The position numbers were made by a program, and so were the translations under genes. Positions 22,414 to 33,776 of a stretch of 64,000 nucleotides of DNA are shown here, one piece after another (positions within the stretch are counted from its first letter, which is position 1; the number at the start of each line of letters is the position of its first letter). This DNA is from Gari tellinella (lineage: Eukaryota > Mollusca > Bivalvia > Cardiida > Psammobiidae). The DNA lies in contig OV277858.1 of NCBI GenBank assembly GCA_922989275.2, forward strand, positions 3,286,001 through 3,350,000, in the 5' to 3' direction. The notes below the pieces were generated by a model. That model saw nothing but the letters and a program-made list of their open reading frames with translations. It was not told the origin of the DNA and made no database searches.

Positions 22414-23760
22414 CGAGTGACATATTCTTTTTCTCACGTATCCAACGAGTTTAAGCTATACTCAGCTAAAATAGAACTTTTACATTGGATTATAATGCGT
22501 ACAATTCTGTCTACAAACACGATTTTGCAGAAAACTTATTTTAATTCAAAACTTTGGATAACTGTCTGCAAGTGCTCGATATTGGTGATGAAATAATTCC
22601 AAACGTCATGTCGTAATTAGACGTCAAAATGTATAGGGGTCGATTTAAAAATTATCAGAGATGTAAACGTGTACGCAAGATGTGTTTAATATATTTTCCT
22701 GTTTTATTTTAAGTGACTCTTTGCATTAAGTCACTTCAGTAGCGTACATGCCCACCGTCACGCCTAATGCAAGCAACACACCCTCTCTTATGTACCGTCT
22801 AATAACGTCATTTGAAATGACATACAATTTTCGTTATCGATCAGGTCTGAGGTCGTTGGTCGTGTCAACCTGGTAATTGTTCGGCACCCGTCGCCGCTTT
22901 TAAACCATACATGCTCTATGGGTTTTAGATATGGTGATACTGCAGGCCAGGGCATGACGTTGCCGTTATTCTGGGCATTTTGCTTGCAGTTAAGGTCTGC
23001 CGGTCTACGGGTATGGGTAGGACCGTGATATTTGCTACAGCCGATTCGTTATTGTCTCGGTAGTGATCCAAAACCGCCGAAAAGTTACCGTTTATGGGAT
23101 GAAACTGTTACATCGGTGCGTTATTGTAATAGTTCGGTCGTCTCTACGTGACGTCAACGATTTCGGGCGATCCTGGACCTACCCAGTAACTCTGTAACGA
23201 GTAGTAAGCATATTAATTGTCTACCGTTTGCGTACAAATTGACGCGTAAGCATGCCAAATGATCTGATTTCTGTGATTTTCAGAAAGCTGTTGCATCTCA
23301 GTTTTGAAACGTAAAGGTTTACAACTTTGATTTTTCGGTGTTTGGCTTAAGCCTGCGTGTATATTTTGCATTAGATTAACTTGAAATCAACGCTGAATAG
23401 GTCAACTCACCGTCAGTGCTAAATACCGGAAATGGAAAGCGTGCTACGTTGTGCGCGGTACAACTTAGCGAGAATGTGGCTATGTATGGTCTTAATTTTT
23501 TACTCCATTATGAAATATACGTATATTTCATGAAACGTCATTAAAACATCGCTTAAATCGGCTCTAAAGAATGTAAAGTTTCTGTTTTTGCTAAGTATAT
23601 TTTTCCAAGCAATAGGCAATTTTTTATGCCCGGTGACGTCAAAACGCCGTTATAAAAAGTGATGTTTAATGACGTCATCAAAGTGATCTCACATATGTTG
23701 GAGATAAGGATATTCGTAATCGTTGTTCGCTATAGAAAACAAGGGTAGTTTTGTGAGAAA
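22414..23760. other. Unrecognised sequence separating two 30-bp array segments
   Basis: It holds a perfect 22-bp palindrome (ATGAAATATAC and its complement, 23,510-23,531) and three TGACGTCA octamers (near 23,149, 23,633 and 23,669). No gene is seen. The same sequence is in block 2. It may be an old insertion into the 30-bp array, but no terminal repeats are evident. Confidence 0.4.
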
Positions 23761-24138
23761 CACTGTATACTGACTGCCGTGTCCAATTTACACTGTCAAC
23801 TGTCTGCCATGTCCGATACACACTGTAAACTGATTGGCGTGTCTGTTACACACTGTTAAAACACTGCCGTGTCTGATACATACTGTCAACTGACTGCTTA
23901 GTCCGACACACACTGTCAACTGATGGCCATGTCTGGTACATACTGTCAACTGACTGCCGTGTCTGATACACACTGACAATTGATTGCCGTGTCCGATATA
24001 CACTGTTACCTGACTGTCGTGTCAATACACACTGTCAACTGATCGGCGTGCCTGATAAACACGGTCAACAGACTGCCGTCTCTGATACACACTGTCAACT
24101 GTTGCGTGCCTGAAAACACTGCGTACTGATGGCCGTGT
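23761..24138 (+). repeat. 30-bp minisatellite, second segment (block 1)
   Basis: The unit is the same as at 21,967 (GCCGTGTC, TGATACACACTG, TCAACTGA), with about 12 degenerate copies. It is interrupted on the right by the terminal-repeat element. Confidence 0.88.
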
Positions 24139-24603
24139 CTGTAGCGCGTTCAAATACCTTATCGAAAAAAAAAACCAATTGTACGACATCTAACGTTCTC
24201 CAATACTCTCCAATAATAACTTATTGTACCCCCTTTTTATTTACTTTTCAAGGGTACGAACGATTTATGTACTTATCGGAATAAGACACGCAAAATGTAT
24301 TTATCAACTGAAATACATCAATTTTACCGTACATAAAATAAGATTTAGCTGCTTAGATGTAAGCTGCTTTGTTTAATACATTAAGTATCGGAAAATGTTG
24401 GTTTATTGAGGAGAAATTAACTCGGGACTGTTCGCTCTTTTTTGTAAACTCATTTGGTCGCCATTTTGTTTTCTTTGTTGGTATTGGTTAACTACCTCTG
24501 AGGCCGTTCGCGCCGTTCGCAATCGATATCGTGCAAACAGTCCGTTTTAGTTAAAGTGTTAAGTTTTCTGATGCAATCGATAAGGTAGCTGAACTCGCTA
24601 CAG
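24139..24603. mobile_element. 465-bp MITE-like element with CTGTAGCG terminal inverted repeats (block 1)
   Basis: The left end CTGTAGCGCGTTCA...TACCTTATCGA and right end TCGATAAGGTAGCTGAACTCGCTACAG are inverted copies of about 26 bp. The element interrupts the 30-bp minisatellite: the flanks GCCGTGT and ATAAACACTGTCAAC are both array sequence. No ORF is present. A truncated inverted relative is at 3,472-3,873. Because array units vary, a target duplication cannot be separated from the array. Confidence 0.8.
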
Positions 24604-24872
24604 ATAAACACTGTCAACTGATTACCGTGTCCGATACACAACCGTTTGACGTGTCTGATACACATTGTCAACTGACTGCGTGTATATTACACACTGTCAA
24701 CTGATGGCCATGTCCGATACACACTGTCAACTGACTGCCGTGTACAATGCACATTGTCAAACTGTGGCCTTGCTTCATAGACACTGTCACCTGATTGCCG
24801 TGCCTGATACACACTGTCAACTGATGGCCGTGACTGATAACTCTGTCATCTGATTGCCTTGCCCGATACACA
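24604..24872 (+). repeat. 30-bp minisatellite, third segment (block 1)
   Basis: About nine copies of the same unit. They end in a CCCGATACACAGAG partial unit followed by unique sequence. Confidence 0.88.
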
Positions 24873-26620
24873 GAGTTTCGAATCTGTAAATGTAACGTAG
24901 CAGTTTAACGGTACGATTTTGTGTATAACTATGTCCTCTATTAGTACAAAAAAGCATGTTTATATACCAATATCAGTATGGTAATACCACGTGACTTTGA
25001 CGTCATAAAAGCTACCATGTCAAGACGTATTTTGCCTCGATTGAACTTTTAAAAGAGCTGTTATTATTGTATTCGCCATGCAAATGTGACGAGACCCGGC
25101 CAATTAGAACGAGAAAGTAGTAAGCTTTGATCGTGTCCACCTTAATTGCGTATTAAATACGGTGTTTTTGCTAGATCGGTGGAAAACTGGCTTGAGAGCA
25201 CGCAAGACGAATGGCTACTGTGGTCAGCGAAACCAATTTCTCGGTAACATTCTAGGTTTGCGTATCTGTTCAGGTACAGTGCCAGCAGAATGAGCTGTTT
25301 AATGTAGAAAACATTGTATTGTATGCAACTGGTTCTGGAAAACGCAAAGCAAATCGGGAAAATCAGAGATATGTCAGAAAGCTTCGGGAAGGAAAATCGA
25401 TGGTCAAATTAACGAACGACTATGCCTTTTAAGATATTGATTTTGTCCCCTTAACTATCATTCAAATACTTAAGTAACTACCAAAAGATATTGGACAGAC
25501 ACATTTAGCTGGATACAAAGTTATACATATTATACGCAATGCCTATGTAACATATCTTTATCGAGTAAGCCACGCAAAATGCGGGGCCTGATCCTCTATT
25601 CAAACTGTTTTAAACTCGCAAAGCCCTACTGATTACATGGCGCATATTTTAGTTACCCAATGGGATTTATTGGACGATATACCACGATAAAACATCGATT
25701 GTTTCTGTTTCACCATGAAAGAGTTGATATGTCATCGATACTGACACATTGATGGGATGGAAATAATTCAAGATATGCCTCAATACGTCATTTCACATTA
25801 TATTTTTAAAGTCATATCACAACCGTAATATATCGCAAAATACATCCAGGTCAGATTGCTCTATTTTCACGATTATGGCCCTGTCACCCCTTACCGGATA
25901 GCGTAAACGGACGTCTAACGGAGAACAAAATTTGCCATCCGTTCTTCTCTGTTCGCATTCGTTTCTTGTCCGTTTCTTATTCGGTATATTCGCTCATTGT
26001 CCGGCCATGTCCGCTGATATCCGTTCCATCTGGTGGAAAGTTTTAAACATGTTGAACTCTTCGGAACGGATGCCACAGGACAAAAATGAACGCTAATTGT
26101 ACGGTAGTTATGTGTTTGCATACGTTTTGTTCGGAATGCATGCGTTCATTGTCCTGTATTTGTCCTGTACGTATTCGTTGAAAACCGGTGAACCGACGTG
26201 ACCATTGCCGGTGTTCCGGCAGCTAACCGCATGTTCAACGGACAATTCCTCGAAATGCATGAGCTATGTCCCTTGTTGAACTAGAAATATTATTTTTTTT
26301 GTTTTTCCGCTTTTTCATTACACATGCTTTCACATATCAAGCTGAAATTTTCTATATGATTCTGTCTATATGTCACGGGGTCAGGTCAGTTGCTATCTTC
26401 ATCACATCATTGATCATTAGGCAGCTCATCTCATTACTCCTTATTAGAAAGCCCATTAGAAAACTCATCCCATTTTATCTCATTTTATCTCATTTCATAG
26501 TATTTCATGGTTCCCACAAGTGGTTCCCATCATATCCCTGTTCATCCAATCGTTCGGCTTCATGCTACTAACCGGTTTATACTTACACGTACCTAATACT
26601 ATTTTTAGATAACGCATGCG
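24873..26620. other. Unrecognised duplicated sequence; CCGTT-rich stretch
   Basis: The stretch at 25,880-26,240 is rich in degenerate CGGACA, GTCCGTT, GTCCTGTA and CGTTC words on both strands and looks like an old small tandem or MITE, but no unit length is clear. A short ATTTTATCTC direct repeat lies at 26,471-26,490. No gene is supported. Confidence 0.35.
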
Positions 26621-26621
26621 C

Positions 26622-26914
26622 ACTTCACTTCTTCATACCCGTTTGTACTCACGCCAACGTTAGGTCGTTATAATTAAAGAATATTTATAGTGCTGCGCCT
26701 TGTGTTTTCAGGTATTTGAGTGTTATGTAGTTGGGTCTAAACCATTTATCTTCATTGTTTCATTCATACATTTATGTTTCATTTCATTTAGTTTTTAAAC
26801 TTCGTCTTTTTAGCCGAAGGCACTTCACTTCTATATACCCGTTTGTGCTCACGCCAACGTTAGGTCGTTATAATTAAAGAATATTTACAGTGCTGCGCCT
26901 TGTGTTTTCAGGCA
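26622..26914. repeat. 91-bp direct repeat, two copies about 200 bp apart (block 1 only)
   Basis: CACTTCACTTCT, ATACCCGTTTGT, CTCACGCCAACGTTAGGTCG, AATTAAAGAATATTTA and GTGCTGCGCCTTGTGTTTTC occur at 26,622-26,712 and again at 26,822-26,914. Block 2 lost this region in a 380-bp deletion. Confidence 0.75.
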
Positions 26915-27059
26915 TTCCAAACAACCCTACTCCCTTAAAGAAGAACCCCCGGTTAGTGCTAACATATTGCACTCCCGGTGACATTTTGGTGGCCAGTGTG
27001 ACTTCTAGGGCGAAGTTTTTTGGGACGAAAACCGCCATTTCTCGTTTGACACAGTGAAG

Positions 27060-27085
27060 TGACGTCACAGTAGTCTACAGCCAAT
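27060..27085 (+). promoter_or_regulatory. Promoter-like CRE plus CCAAT patch upstream of the gag-like ORF (block 1)
   Basis: A palindromic TGACGTCA (27,060-27,067) is followed 13 bp later by CCAAT (27,081-27,085) and a GC-rich GGGCGATGGGG. A TATAAA (27,429-27,434) and a TTTTGTTTTGCAG splice-acceptor-like site (ending about 27,780) lie downstream, before the ORF at 28,358. The patch is unchanged in block 2 (62,143-62,168). It could be the promoter of the retroelement. Binding is not shown. Confidence 0.4.
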
Positions 27086-27099
27086 GGGCGATGGGGTTT

Positions 27100-28357
27100 C
27101 CCGCACTCTTGTAAAGTGTCAACATTAGCCATGCCGTGTGAACCAACTTCGGCTTGACGTTTATTTCATCTGTTTACCCGGATTTCAAGTGTTCACGCAC
27201 AGGATTATACATTCCATTGTGGTAACAGTATCTTCAATATCTGTATTATACCGTTCTGCATTTGTCTACTTTGTGAATAACGAATTTAATAGCTACACTG
27301 ATAGTGACAAACTTTACTCTGTGTTTTCAACTTTTTTCATTGTTTTGGAACACTCTTTATTTGGAGCACAGATCATAATTTAATTTGTATACCCATTATT
27401 CTACAAGACCATCATCGTGACAACACCTATATAAACTGTAGCCTCTGGTGATTTCTAAAGACAATGTATATCCTCAGTAATTATCATCAGTGTAATTTGT
27501 AAATATTGTGAACTGGAAGTGATTGATGACTGAAGGATTGATTGATGTGTTGATGTGACTAACTTTCAGTGTATATATTATCATCGTCTTGTTAAAAAAA
27601 AAAAAAAGGTTTCACTATTTAGATCTAGTTTTCACTCAATTTATGATAAGTAGATCTATCTATTGAAAATATTATTCAGAATTATTAATCAGAATTATTA
27701 GATCATTCAATTTGTGAATGCATATTTGATGTTGTGAATTTTTGTGATTTGATTTTGAAATTGTAATTTTGTTTTGCAGATTGTTCGTACATGAAGTATG
27801 TTTGGCTATGGTTTGTGTGTACAAGGCCAGCAGTGTTGATCCTGCACTCACCTGACAGTCACCGCTAAACGAAGAAGGTTACACCTGCACTTGTTTGGTT
27901 TTGGTGAGCAAAATAAATATTACTAACCGTAACATCTCATTTCATTTGATCGTTCCTTCATTCGCCATGTCCATTAGTTAGATCCAATTATGGCCTGAGC
28001 AATTTCTTCAAAGAGGATTAGCAGCTGATCTGGTCCTGGGTCATTTTCTGTATTTCATTTAATTAAATATGTTTATTTAGCAGATACCTGTACTGTTCAA
28101 CTAAAGACAGAGAGTGTATTAGTTGGTTTTTGTTGTCTACTACTCTGTTATTACTGTTATTTTGCAATACAAACAGTTGTATATAACAGTTTAGTCTATC
28201 CATGAGTAAGTTAGTTTGTTTGATTGAGTTAAGTCATAGACAAGGTCAGAGGTCAGTAACACATTGTTTGTCTATCTGAAGCTTGTTACTGTCATTGGGT
28301 GTAGTGATAATTTCAGAATTGTCCGTTGTTATTGTTCTATACCAAGTATAGCTCAAT
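27100..28357. other. Putative leader of the gag-like ORF
   Basis: AT-rich sequence with an A-tract (about 27,593-27,608). No LTR boundary, primer-binding site or other ORF could be identified. It is closely matched in block 2. Confidence 0.35.
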
Positions 28358-28942
28358 ATGGCTGATAGTACACGTGATTTGTCGGATGTTCAGAACGAGG
28401 CTCTGAAGTTTTTTATTGACGAGGTAAGGCGGTCAGGTAAATTTCAGGTTATCCGTGTAACAGACATAAGCCCTGCCGTGCATTCAGCACCTATCCCACG
28501 TACACGTGATATACCAGTTGATATTACAAGGAATGTTCACTCCACCCATGTACATATACCTCCAAAAAGACCCCCTTTGCCCAACTTTGATAACACTTCC
28601 TTTATGAACCCATATTTGGATAGATCAGTACTTGTAAACAGTGTTAGAGTGCCCAAGTTGCCAGAATTCTCAGGGGAGAGCTCTGGTAATGACTTTGATA
28701 TTTGGTTATATGATGTTAACTGCCTTATTAAAAGTAGCTCCTATTCAAATCAAGCCATATTAAAGTCTATTAGGAAAAGCTTGAAAGGAAGGGTCAGAAC
28801 TGTGTTACTGCACCTTGGAGAGTATGCCTCTATAGGAGAGATCGTCGAGCAGCTTGAAGGCCTGTATGGCAATGTGGCGTCAAGTGAGAAGCTGAAAGAG
28901 AAGTTTTACTCAGCATATCAGGATGTTTGTTGTGACAACTGA
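28358..28942 (+). CDS. Gag/PNMA-like ORF, truncated at its C-terminus (block 1)
   Basis: The product has 194 residues. Residues 99-106 (PKLPEFSG), a tryptophan at 116, helix-like 134-153 (ILKSIRKSLKGR...), 166-179 (LEGLYGNVASSEKL) and FYSAYQ at 183-188 follow the order seen in capsid N-terminal domains of Ty3/gypsy gag and the domesticated PNMA proteins. The start ATG follows CTCAAT and is shared with block 2. The ORF stops six residues after FYSAYQ, where the capsid would normally continue, so a junction near 28,925 probably cut it. Compared with block 2 I count seven amino-acid changes and four silent changes, which does not suggest strong constraint. Confidence 0.55.
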   Translation: MADSTRDLSDVQNEALKFFIDEVRRSGKFQVIRVTDISPAVHSAPIPRTRDIPVDITRNVHSTHVHIPPKRPPLPNFDNTSFMNPYLDRSVLVNSVRVPKLPEFSGESSGNDFDIWLYDVNCLIKSSSYSNQAILKSIRKSLKGRVRTVLLHLGEYASIGEIVEQLEGLYGNVASSEKLKEKFYSAYQDVCCDN

Positions 28943-30090
28943 GCTCTAATTCTACTTAAAAGTGCAGCTAATTATAAGTGGAGAAAATCCTTGTAGTAAA
29001 ATTAATTAGAATTTTCATTATACATATATATATACGGTGGTCTACATAAAATTGTAGAAAAAGGATGGGTCTACCTTAAGGTGGTTTTATCCTTATTGTA
29101 TATATAATGGTCTACTTCAGCCTTGTGTAGTACTTACCAAAGCTGATTTATTTTAACTTGGACTACTACCTCCTGGCCAATGTACATGTAACCCCTACCG
29201 TATCAGGAAAAATTAAACTAGACTGTAGTGATGGGTGGGGCATATAGTGTTACCTCTTTCTGTCATTATGTCATCATTCTGTTTCCTTTCAATATCAGAC
29301 TCTGCACTGTTTGCAAAGTATATTGACAGGTCTAATATTGGTTCGTTCAAGAGAACAAAAACACATAAAACAAAAAACAGAAATTATATGTACATCACTG
29401 TAACAAAAAAGGAGAAATGCAATTAGAACCGGGTCAAGCGACCACCAAAAGAGACACAGTGATTTTTAGCTATATATAGGTATACGCTTAATGTCGGGCA
29501 CAACAATACAGTGTAGAAGACGCCTTAACCATCTGCACCACTTTTGCCCTGCATCAGGCTGCTATAACAGTTAGACACGGCTTAAATATCACATTCCTGC
29601 CCCTTGGCATAATTTATAATAATTTTTGGCTTCTGCTTAATTACCCAACATTCGGATGTTTTCAGTTGACTATATCTATGCTAGCAGAAAATATTCACAC
29701 ACATCTTTACAGTATTTCCAGCAGAGAAACCCATCCGGCTGCTAGAGACGTTGCTCTGATAGTGGATATTCAAATCCTATCTGTTTCCTTGCTGTTCATG
29801 AATTCAATATACAGTACCCAGACAAGGCAGCTGTCACATTGGAGTTCAAACAAAGGTATTATTGCCCCCTCTACCCCAGCTGAAATTAAGATTTTGCTTG
29901 CTACATATTTTATGCCCCAAAGCAAGTTGTAATGTCAAATACTAGTCAAACAGTCAGTTCATCGGTATGTGTCTGGAGCATATCCCCTACATTATTTCTG
30001 ATAGGAATGTCAAAGTTAATGTGTGAGAATACATCTTAAGGGTACCTTTCTCTCTCTCTCTTTTTCTCGCTCTATCTATTTATACAGAGT
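28943..30090. other. Spacer, no gene; relative of the 205-bp repeat and a tRNA-like scrap
   Basis: 29,020-29,120 carries GGTGGTCTACATAA and AATGGTCTACTT words around a short AT run, matching the tandem repeat at 39,130-40,070. At 29,521-29,545 the minus strand reads GTGCAGATGGTTAAGGCG, like the 5' part of a class II tRNA, but no B box at the right distance exists. A short ORF at 29,666-29,932 is unrecognised. Confidence 0.4.
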
Positions 30091-30840
30091 GTCATGGCGA
30101 GCTATTGGTATCAGGATCAATGGATATCCATTGTCTGTCTGTCTGTTTATTGGTTCGTTAACACTCTAGCGGCTACATATTCACCCAATCTTCATAAAAA
30201 CTGATTGAAAATGTTTGTCTTCATGTCATCTTCGCAAATTTGAATGTGATCATGTTGAGTCAAATACTAGGTCACTAGGTCAAATCATACACACTAGAGG
30301 CTACAAATCTTATTATATCATCATAAGACTTGGTCAAAATGTTTGCCTCATTAATGATTAATATCTAGGTCAAGAGTGAATGTGAGCCATGTTAGGTCAA
30401 AAACTAGGTCACTAGGTCAAATAATGCATTTTAACTCATTCACTCATGAAACTTTTAAAGACTTCCTCAGTCCATTGATGGACTACCTCCCCATTATCTC
30501 GATAGGTGTGAATTTTAACTGTCAAAGCATTCATCGCATGCTATACTAATCTCAATTTACCTGGTGAGGCCCAGATTATACTCATGCTTTAGTGATTTTA
30601 AATGGTTATTTCTTACCAAACTATCAAGTATAAAGGTTAGGTCTTACACAAGAAGCTTCAATGGTTATTTGCTACTCACATGTCCATAAGATTAATGCTT
30701 TTTGCAAGGGAATTGCCTGGCAAGGCGTTATGATCGAAAGGTCGTCAGGTGATGTCTTTAATGGACAATTCCAATTTCAAAATATATTTAGAACATTAAT
30801 GTCTTATTAGTGGGGATTTTAACCATATATTTCAAAATGA

Positions 30841-30906
30841 CAAACAGTGTAGACCCTGATCCGAGGGCTCCTTAAGGAGCCCTCTGGTCAGGGTCTACAC
30901 TGTTTG
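30841..30906. repeat. 66-bp near-perfect palindrome, GCAAACAG family, member 3
   Basis: CAAACAGTGTAGACCCTGAT pairs with its complement at the other end, ATCAGGGTCTACACTGTTTG with one base changed. The centre is GGGCTCCTTAAGGAGCCC. It has the same outer ends as the GCAAACAG family with a different core. Confidence 0.8.
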
Positions 30907-32164
30907 CATGGGACAAAAGTAATCCTCACAGGTACACAGTTTGAGTATAATAGTCACTAGGGTTAAATGTGTTAATGCATCATGGCCAAAAAGTTTGATA
31001 TCCAGGTCATGAATATGGGCTATGTCAGGTCAAAAACTAGGTCACTAAGTCAAATTTTAACACTCTTGATGCTACAAATCTCATTGGATTTTTAGCTCAC
31101 CTGAGCTAGCTCAGGGTGAGCTTTTGCAATCCTTGAATGTCCGTCGTTCGTCGTCAACAATTTTAGTGTTTATTCTCTGAAGGCCACAATTTTAATCAAA
31201 ACTTTCTGTAACTTGCTCAGATTGTATATTACTATAATAATTCGGATGAGTTTGATTATGGTTGAAATCTGAATAATAGGTCAATAGTTATCTACCTTTG
31301 AATTGCTGAAAATGCTATATTTAACAATGTTTACACTCTAGAGGCTAGAATTTGTATCCAATCTTTCTAAAACTTGCTCAGATTGTATATTAACATAACA
31401 GTTCGGATGAGTTTGATTATGGTTGAAATCTGACTAATAGGACAATAGTTATCTACCTTTGAATTGCTGAAAATGCTATATTTATCATTGTTTACACTCT
31501 AGAGGCCACAATTTTTATCCAATCTTTCTAAAACCTGCTCAGATTGTATATTACCATAAGAGTTCAAATGAGTTTGATTATAGTTGAAATCCGACCAATT
31601 GGTCAAGAGTTATCTACCTTTGAATTGTTTAAAATGCCATATTTAACAGTGTTTACCCTCTAGAGGCCACAATTTTTAGCTCACCTGAGCCGAAGGCTCA
31701 AGGTGAGCTGTTGTGATCGCCCGCCGTCCGTCGTCCGTCCGTCCGTCTGTCCGTCCGTTCAAATTTACTTTAAGCGACATCTCCTCTGTAACCGCGAGTT
31801 TGAGGGAAAAACTAAATTGCTGATGGTGTTCCTTGGATGCTTCTCTACAGAAATCGTTAAAATAAAATTCAAATGTGGACTACTTATTGGAATTTATTAA
31901 AAAAAGTGAAAAACTTTAAACAAGTCTTTTGTAAAAAAACACTGTTCCCACACCTTAGATATTGCATGAATAGTATCTTCTACTAAATCACTTTCAAAAT
32001 TGTAAAAAATTAAAACCCTAGGGTCAAATTTGACTCAACCCTGGCAGTATCAGTGCTTTTTGATGCAGGTCTGACAGTAAAAACTCTCTAATGATCCGTT
32101 TTTATACAGACCCATTGTATCTTCCACGCTAAGAAGCTACCCTTATACTAAATGCAACATTTTT

Positions 32165-32232
32165 GCAAACAGTTTGGATCCAGGTCAGATGCCACATAAT
32201 GCAGCATCTAATCTGGATCTAAACTATTTGCC
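32165..32232. repeat. Palindromic element, GCAAACAG family, member 4
   Basis: GCAAACAGTTTGGATCCAGG pairs with the right arm ATCTGGATCTAAACTATTTGCC. The centre is ATGCCACATAATGCAGCAT. It is nearly identical to member 5, 366 bp downstream. Confidence 0.75.
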
Positions 32233-32530
32233 ACTCATTTACATATTTTCTTATATTTAGAAAATTATAAGTTATTATTTTTTACATATTTCACATACAA
32301 ACATTTGGAGCAGACAACAGTTCAGCATGATAATAGTCATTTCTCCCTGAGACCGTCTCTTATTGCATAACTGACCCATAGCTAGCTCTGAACTCAGGTC
32401 ACTGAGATACATATCAGAAATGATGTCTGCTATTTTATGCTCAAGCACAACTTAGTTCGAGGCATATTACTTTTGGTCTGTCTGTTTGTTTGTTTGTTTA
32501 TCTTTCTGTCTTCCACAATTAATTCTTGGC

Positions 32531-32599
32531 CATAAACAGTATGGATCCAGGTCAGATGCCACATAATGCTGCATCTAATCTGGATCCAAACTATTTGCC
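32531..32599. repeat. Palindromic element, GCAAACAG family, member 5
   Basis: The left arm ends AACAGTATGGATCCAGG and the right arm is CTGGATCCAAACTATTTGCC. The core is the same as in member 4, so one may derive from the other. Confidence 0.75.
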
Positions 32600-33033
32600 A
32601 CTCATTTACATATAGTTTCTTATATTAAGAAAATGTAAATAATGATATTTATTAACCTATTAACCCATACATATTCCTTTTTATGTCTTTAATTTATTCT
32701 TCCACAGAAGAAAATAATTTCACTTTATACAGTCATTGTCGTCTTTAACAATTGCTTCAAATGACATCTCATATACCGCTGAAAAGATTTCAACCAAACT
32801 TTACACGAATGTTCCTTGGGTCAAGTTGTTTCAAAATTGTTCAAAGAATTAAAAACAATGTAGAACTCTGGTTGCCATGGCAACCAAGTGAAAAAATAAG
32901 GAAATCTTAAAAAAATCTTCTTGTCTGAAACTACAAGGGCCAGATCTTAGACATTTGTCACATAGCATCATCTACAGGTCCTCTATCAAGTTTGTACAAA
33001 CTATGCCCCAGGGGTCAAAATTGGCCCTGCCCT

Positions 33034-33053
33034 GGGGGGGGGGGGGGGGGGGG
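33034..33053 (+). repeat. Run of 20 consecutive G
   Basis: A mononucleotide run within a CCTGG...GGGTCACAG context. Related monomers have only five or six G at this place (33,264-33,269 and 34,130-34,134), so this is a local expansion. Length is prone to sequencing error. Confidence 0.9.
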
Positions 33054-33776
33054 TCACAGTTTAACATAGAGTTATATAGTGCAATTTTCAAACGTCTTCT
33101 CCTCTGAAACTAATATGGCCAGAGCTTTGATATCTGGCATGGTGACACTTTTAGATGTCCCATACCAATAAGGTTCAAATGGTTCTGGTCGATTGCATAT
33201 CATCTACAGGTCCTCTATTAAGTTTGTACAAATTATGCCCCTGGGGTCAAAATTAGCCCCACCCCGGGGGTCACAATTTTCAAACGTCTTCTTTTCTGAA
33301 GCTAATATAGCCAGAGCTTTGATATTCGGCATGGTGTTACTTCTAGATGTCCTTTATCTATTTTGTTCAAATGGTTCCAGTCTGTTGCATATGTAGGTAA
33401 CAGGAGCTAAAAATACATTTTTTCAATGGAAACTTAAAAAAAATCTTCTTGTCTAGAATCCTAGTACCCTGATCTTAGATATTTGGAACATAGCATCATC
33501 TACAGGGCCTCTATTAAGATTGTTCAAATTATGTCCCTCGGGTAAAAAATGACCCCGTCCTGGACATAAAGCATTATCTCCATTTTGATGTACAGCTATT
33601 CTCAGGTGAGCGACATATCCAATCTATCTCAAACTTACTCAGATTCAATATGACTATAGGAGTTCAAATGAGATTGATTATGGTTGAAATCAGACTAATA
33701 GGTCGAGAGTTATCTACCTTTGAATTGCTAAAAATGCATTATTTAAGAGTGTTTACACTCTGGAGGCCACAATTTT

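Larger units (their letters stand above)
31677..33616 (+). mobile_element. Second-level AGCTCACC element, first of two in identical sites
   Basis: It begins TAGCTCACCTGAGCC, GAAGGCTC, AAGGTGAGCT and CCGTCCGTCGTCCGTCCGTC. The right end is CTCAGGTGAGCGACATAT, lacking the usual terminal hairpin. It is inserted after GGCCACAATTTT of a host monomer. It contains two GCAAACAG palindromes and a run of 20 G (33,034-33,053). Confidence 0.65.

Noticed and set aside
21962..24871. Overlapping ORFs on both strands of the 30-bp arrays, cysteine- and histidine-rich
   Set aside because: The unit is a multiple of three without stops, so openness is automatic; there is no gene context and the ORFs are short.
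21967..24872. CRISPR-like appearance of the 30-bp repeats
   Set aside because: There are no unique spacers, the units abut directly and are degenerate, no cas genes are present, and the context is eukaryotic.
26700..28000. LTR around the gag-like ORF leader
   Set aside because: No TG...CA-bounded direct repeat pair, primer-binding site or polypurine tract can be identified in the window.
28920..28942. Splice donor at the end of the gag-like ORF
   Set aside because: ATATCAG is followed by GATGTT, not GT; truncation at a repeat junction explains the end better.
29521..29560. Possible tRNA gene on the minus strand (GTGCAGATGGTTAAGGCG)
   Set aside because: It is only D-arm-like; no B box at proper spacing and no acceptor stem pairing was found.
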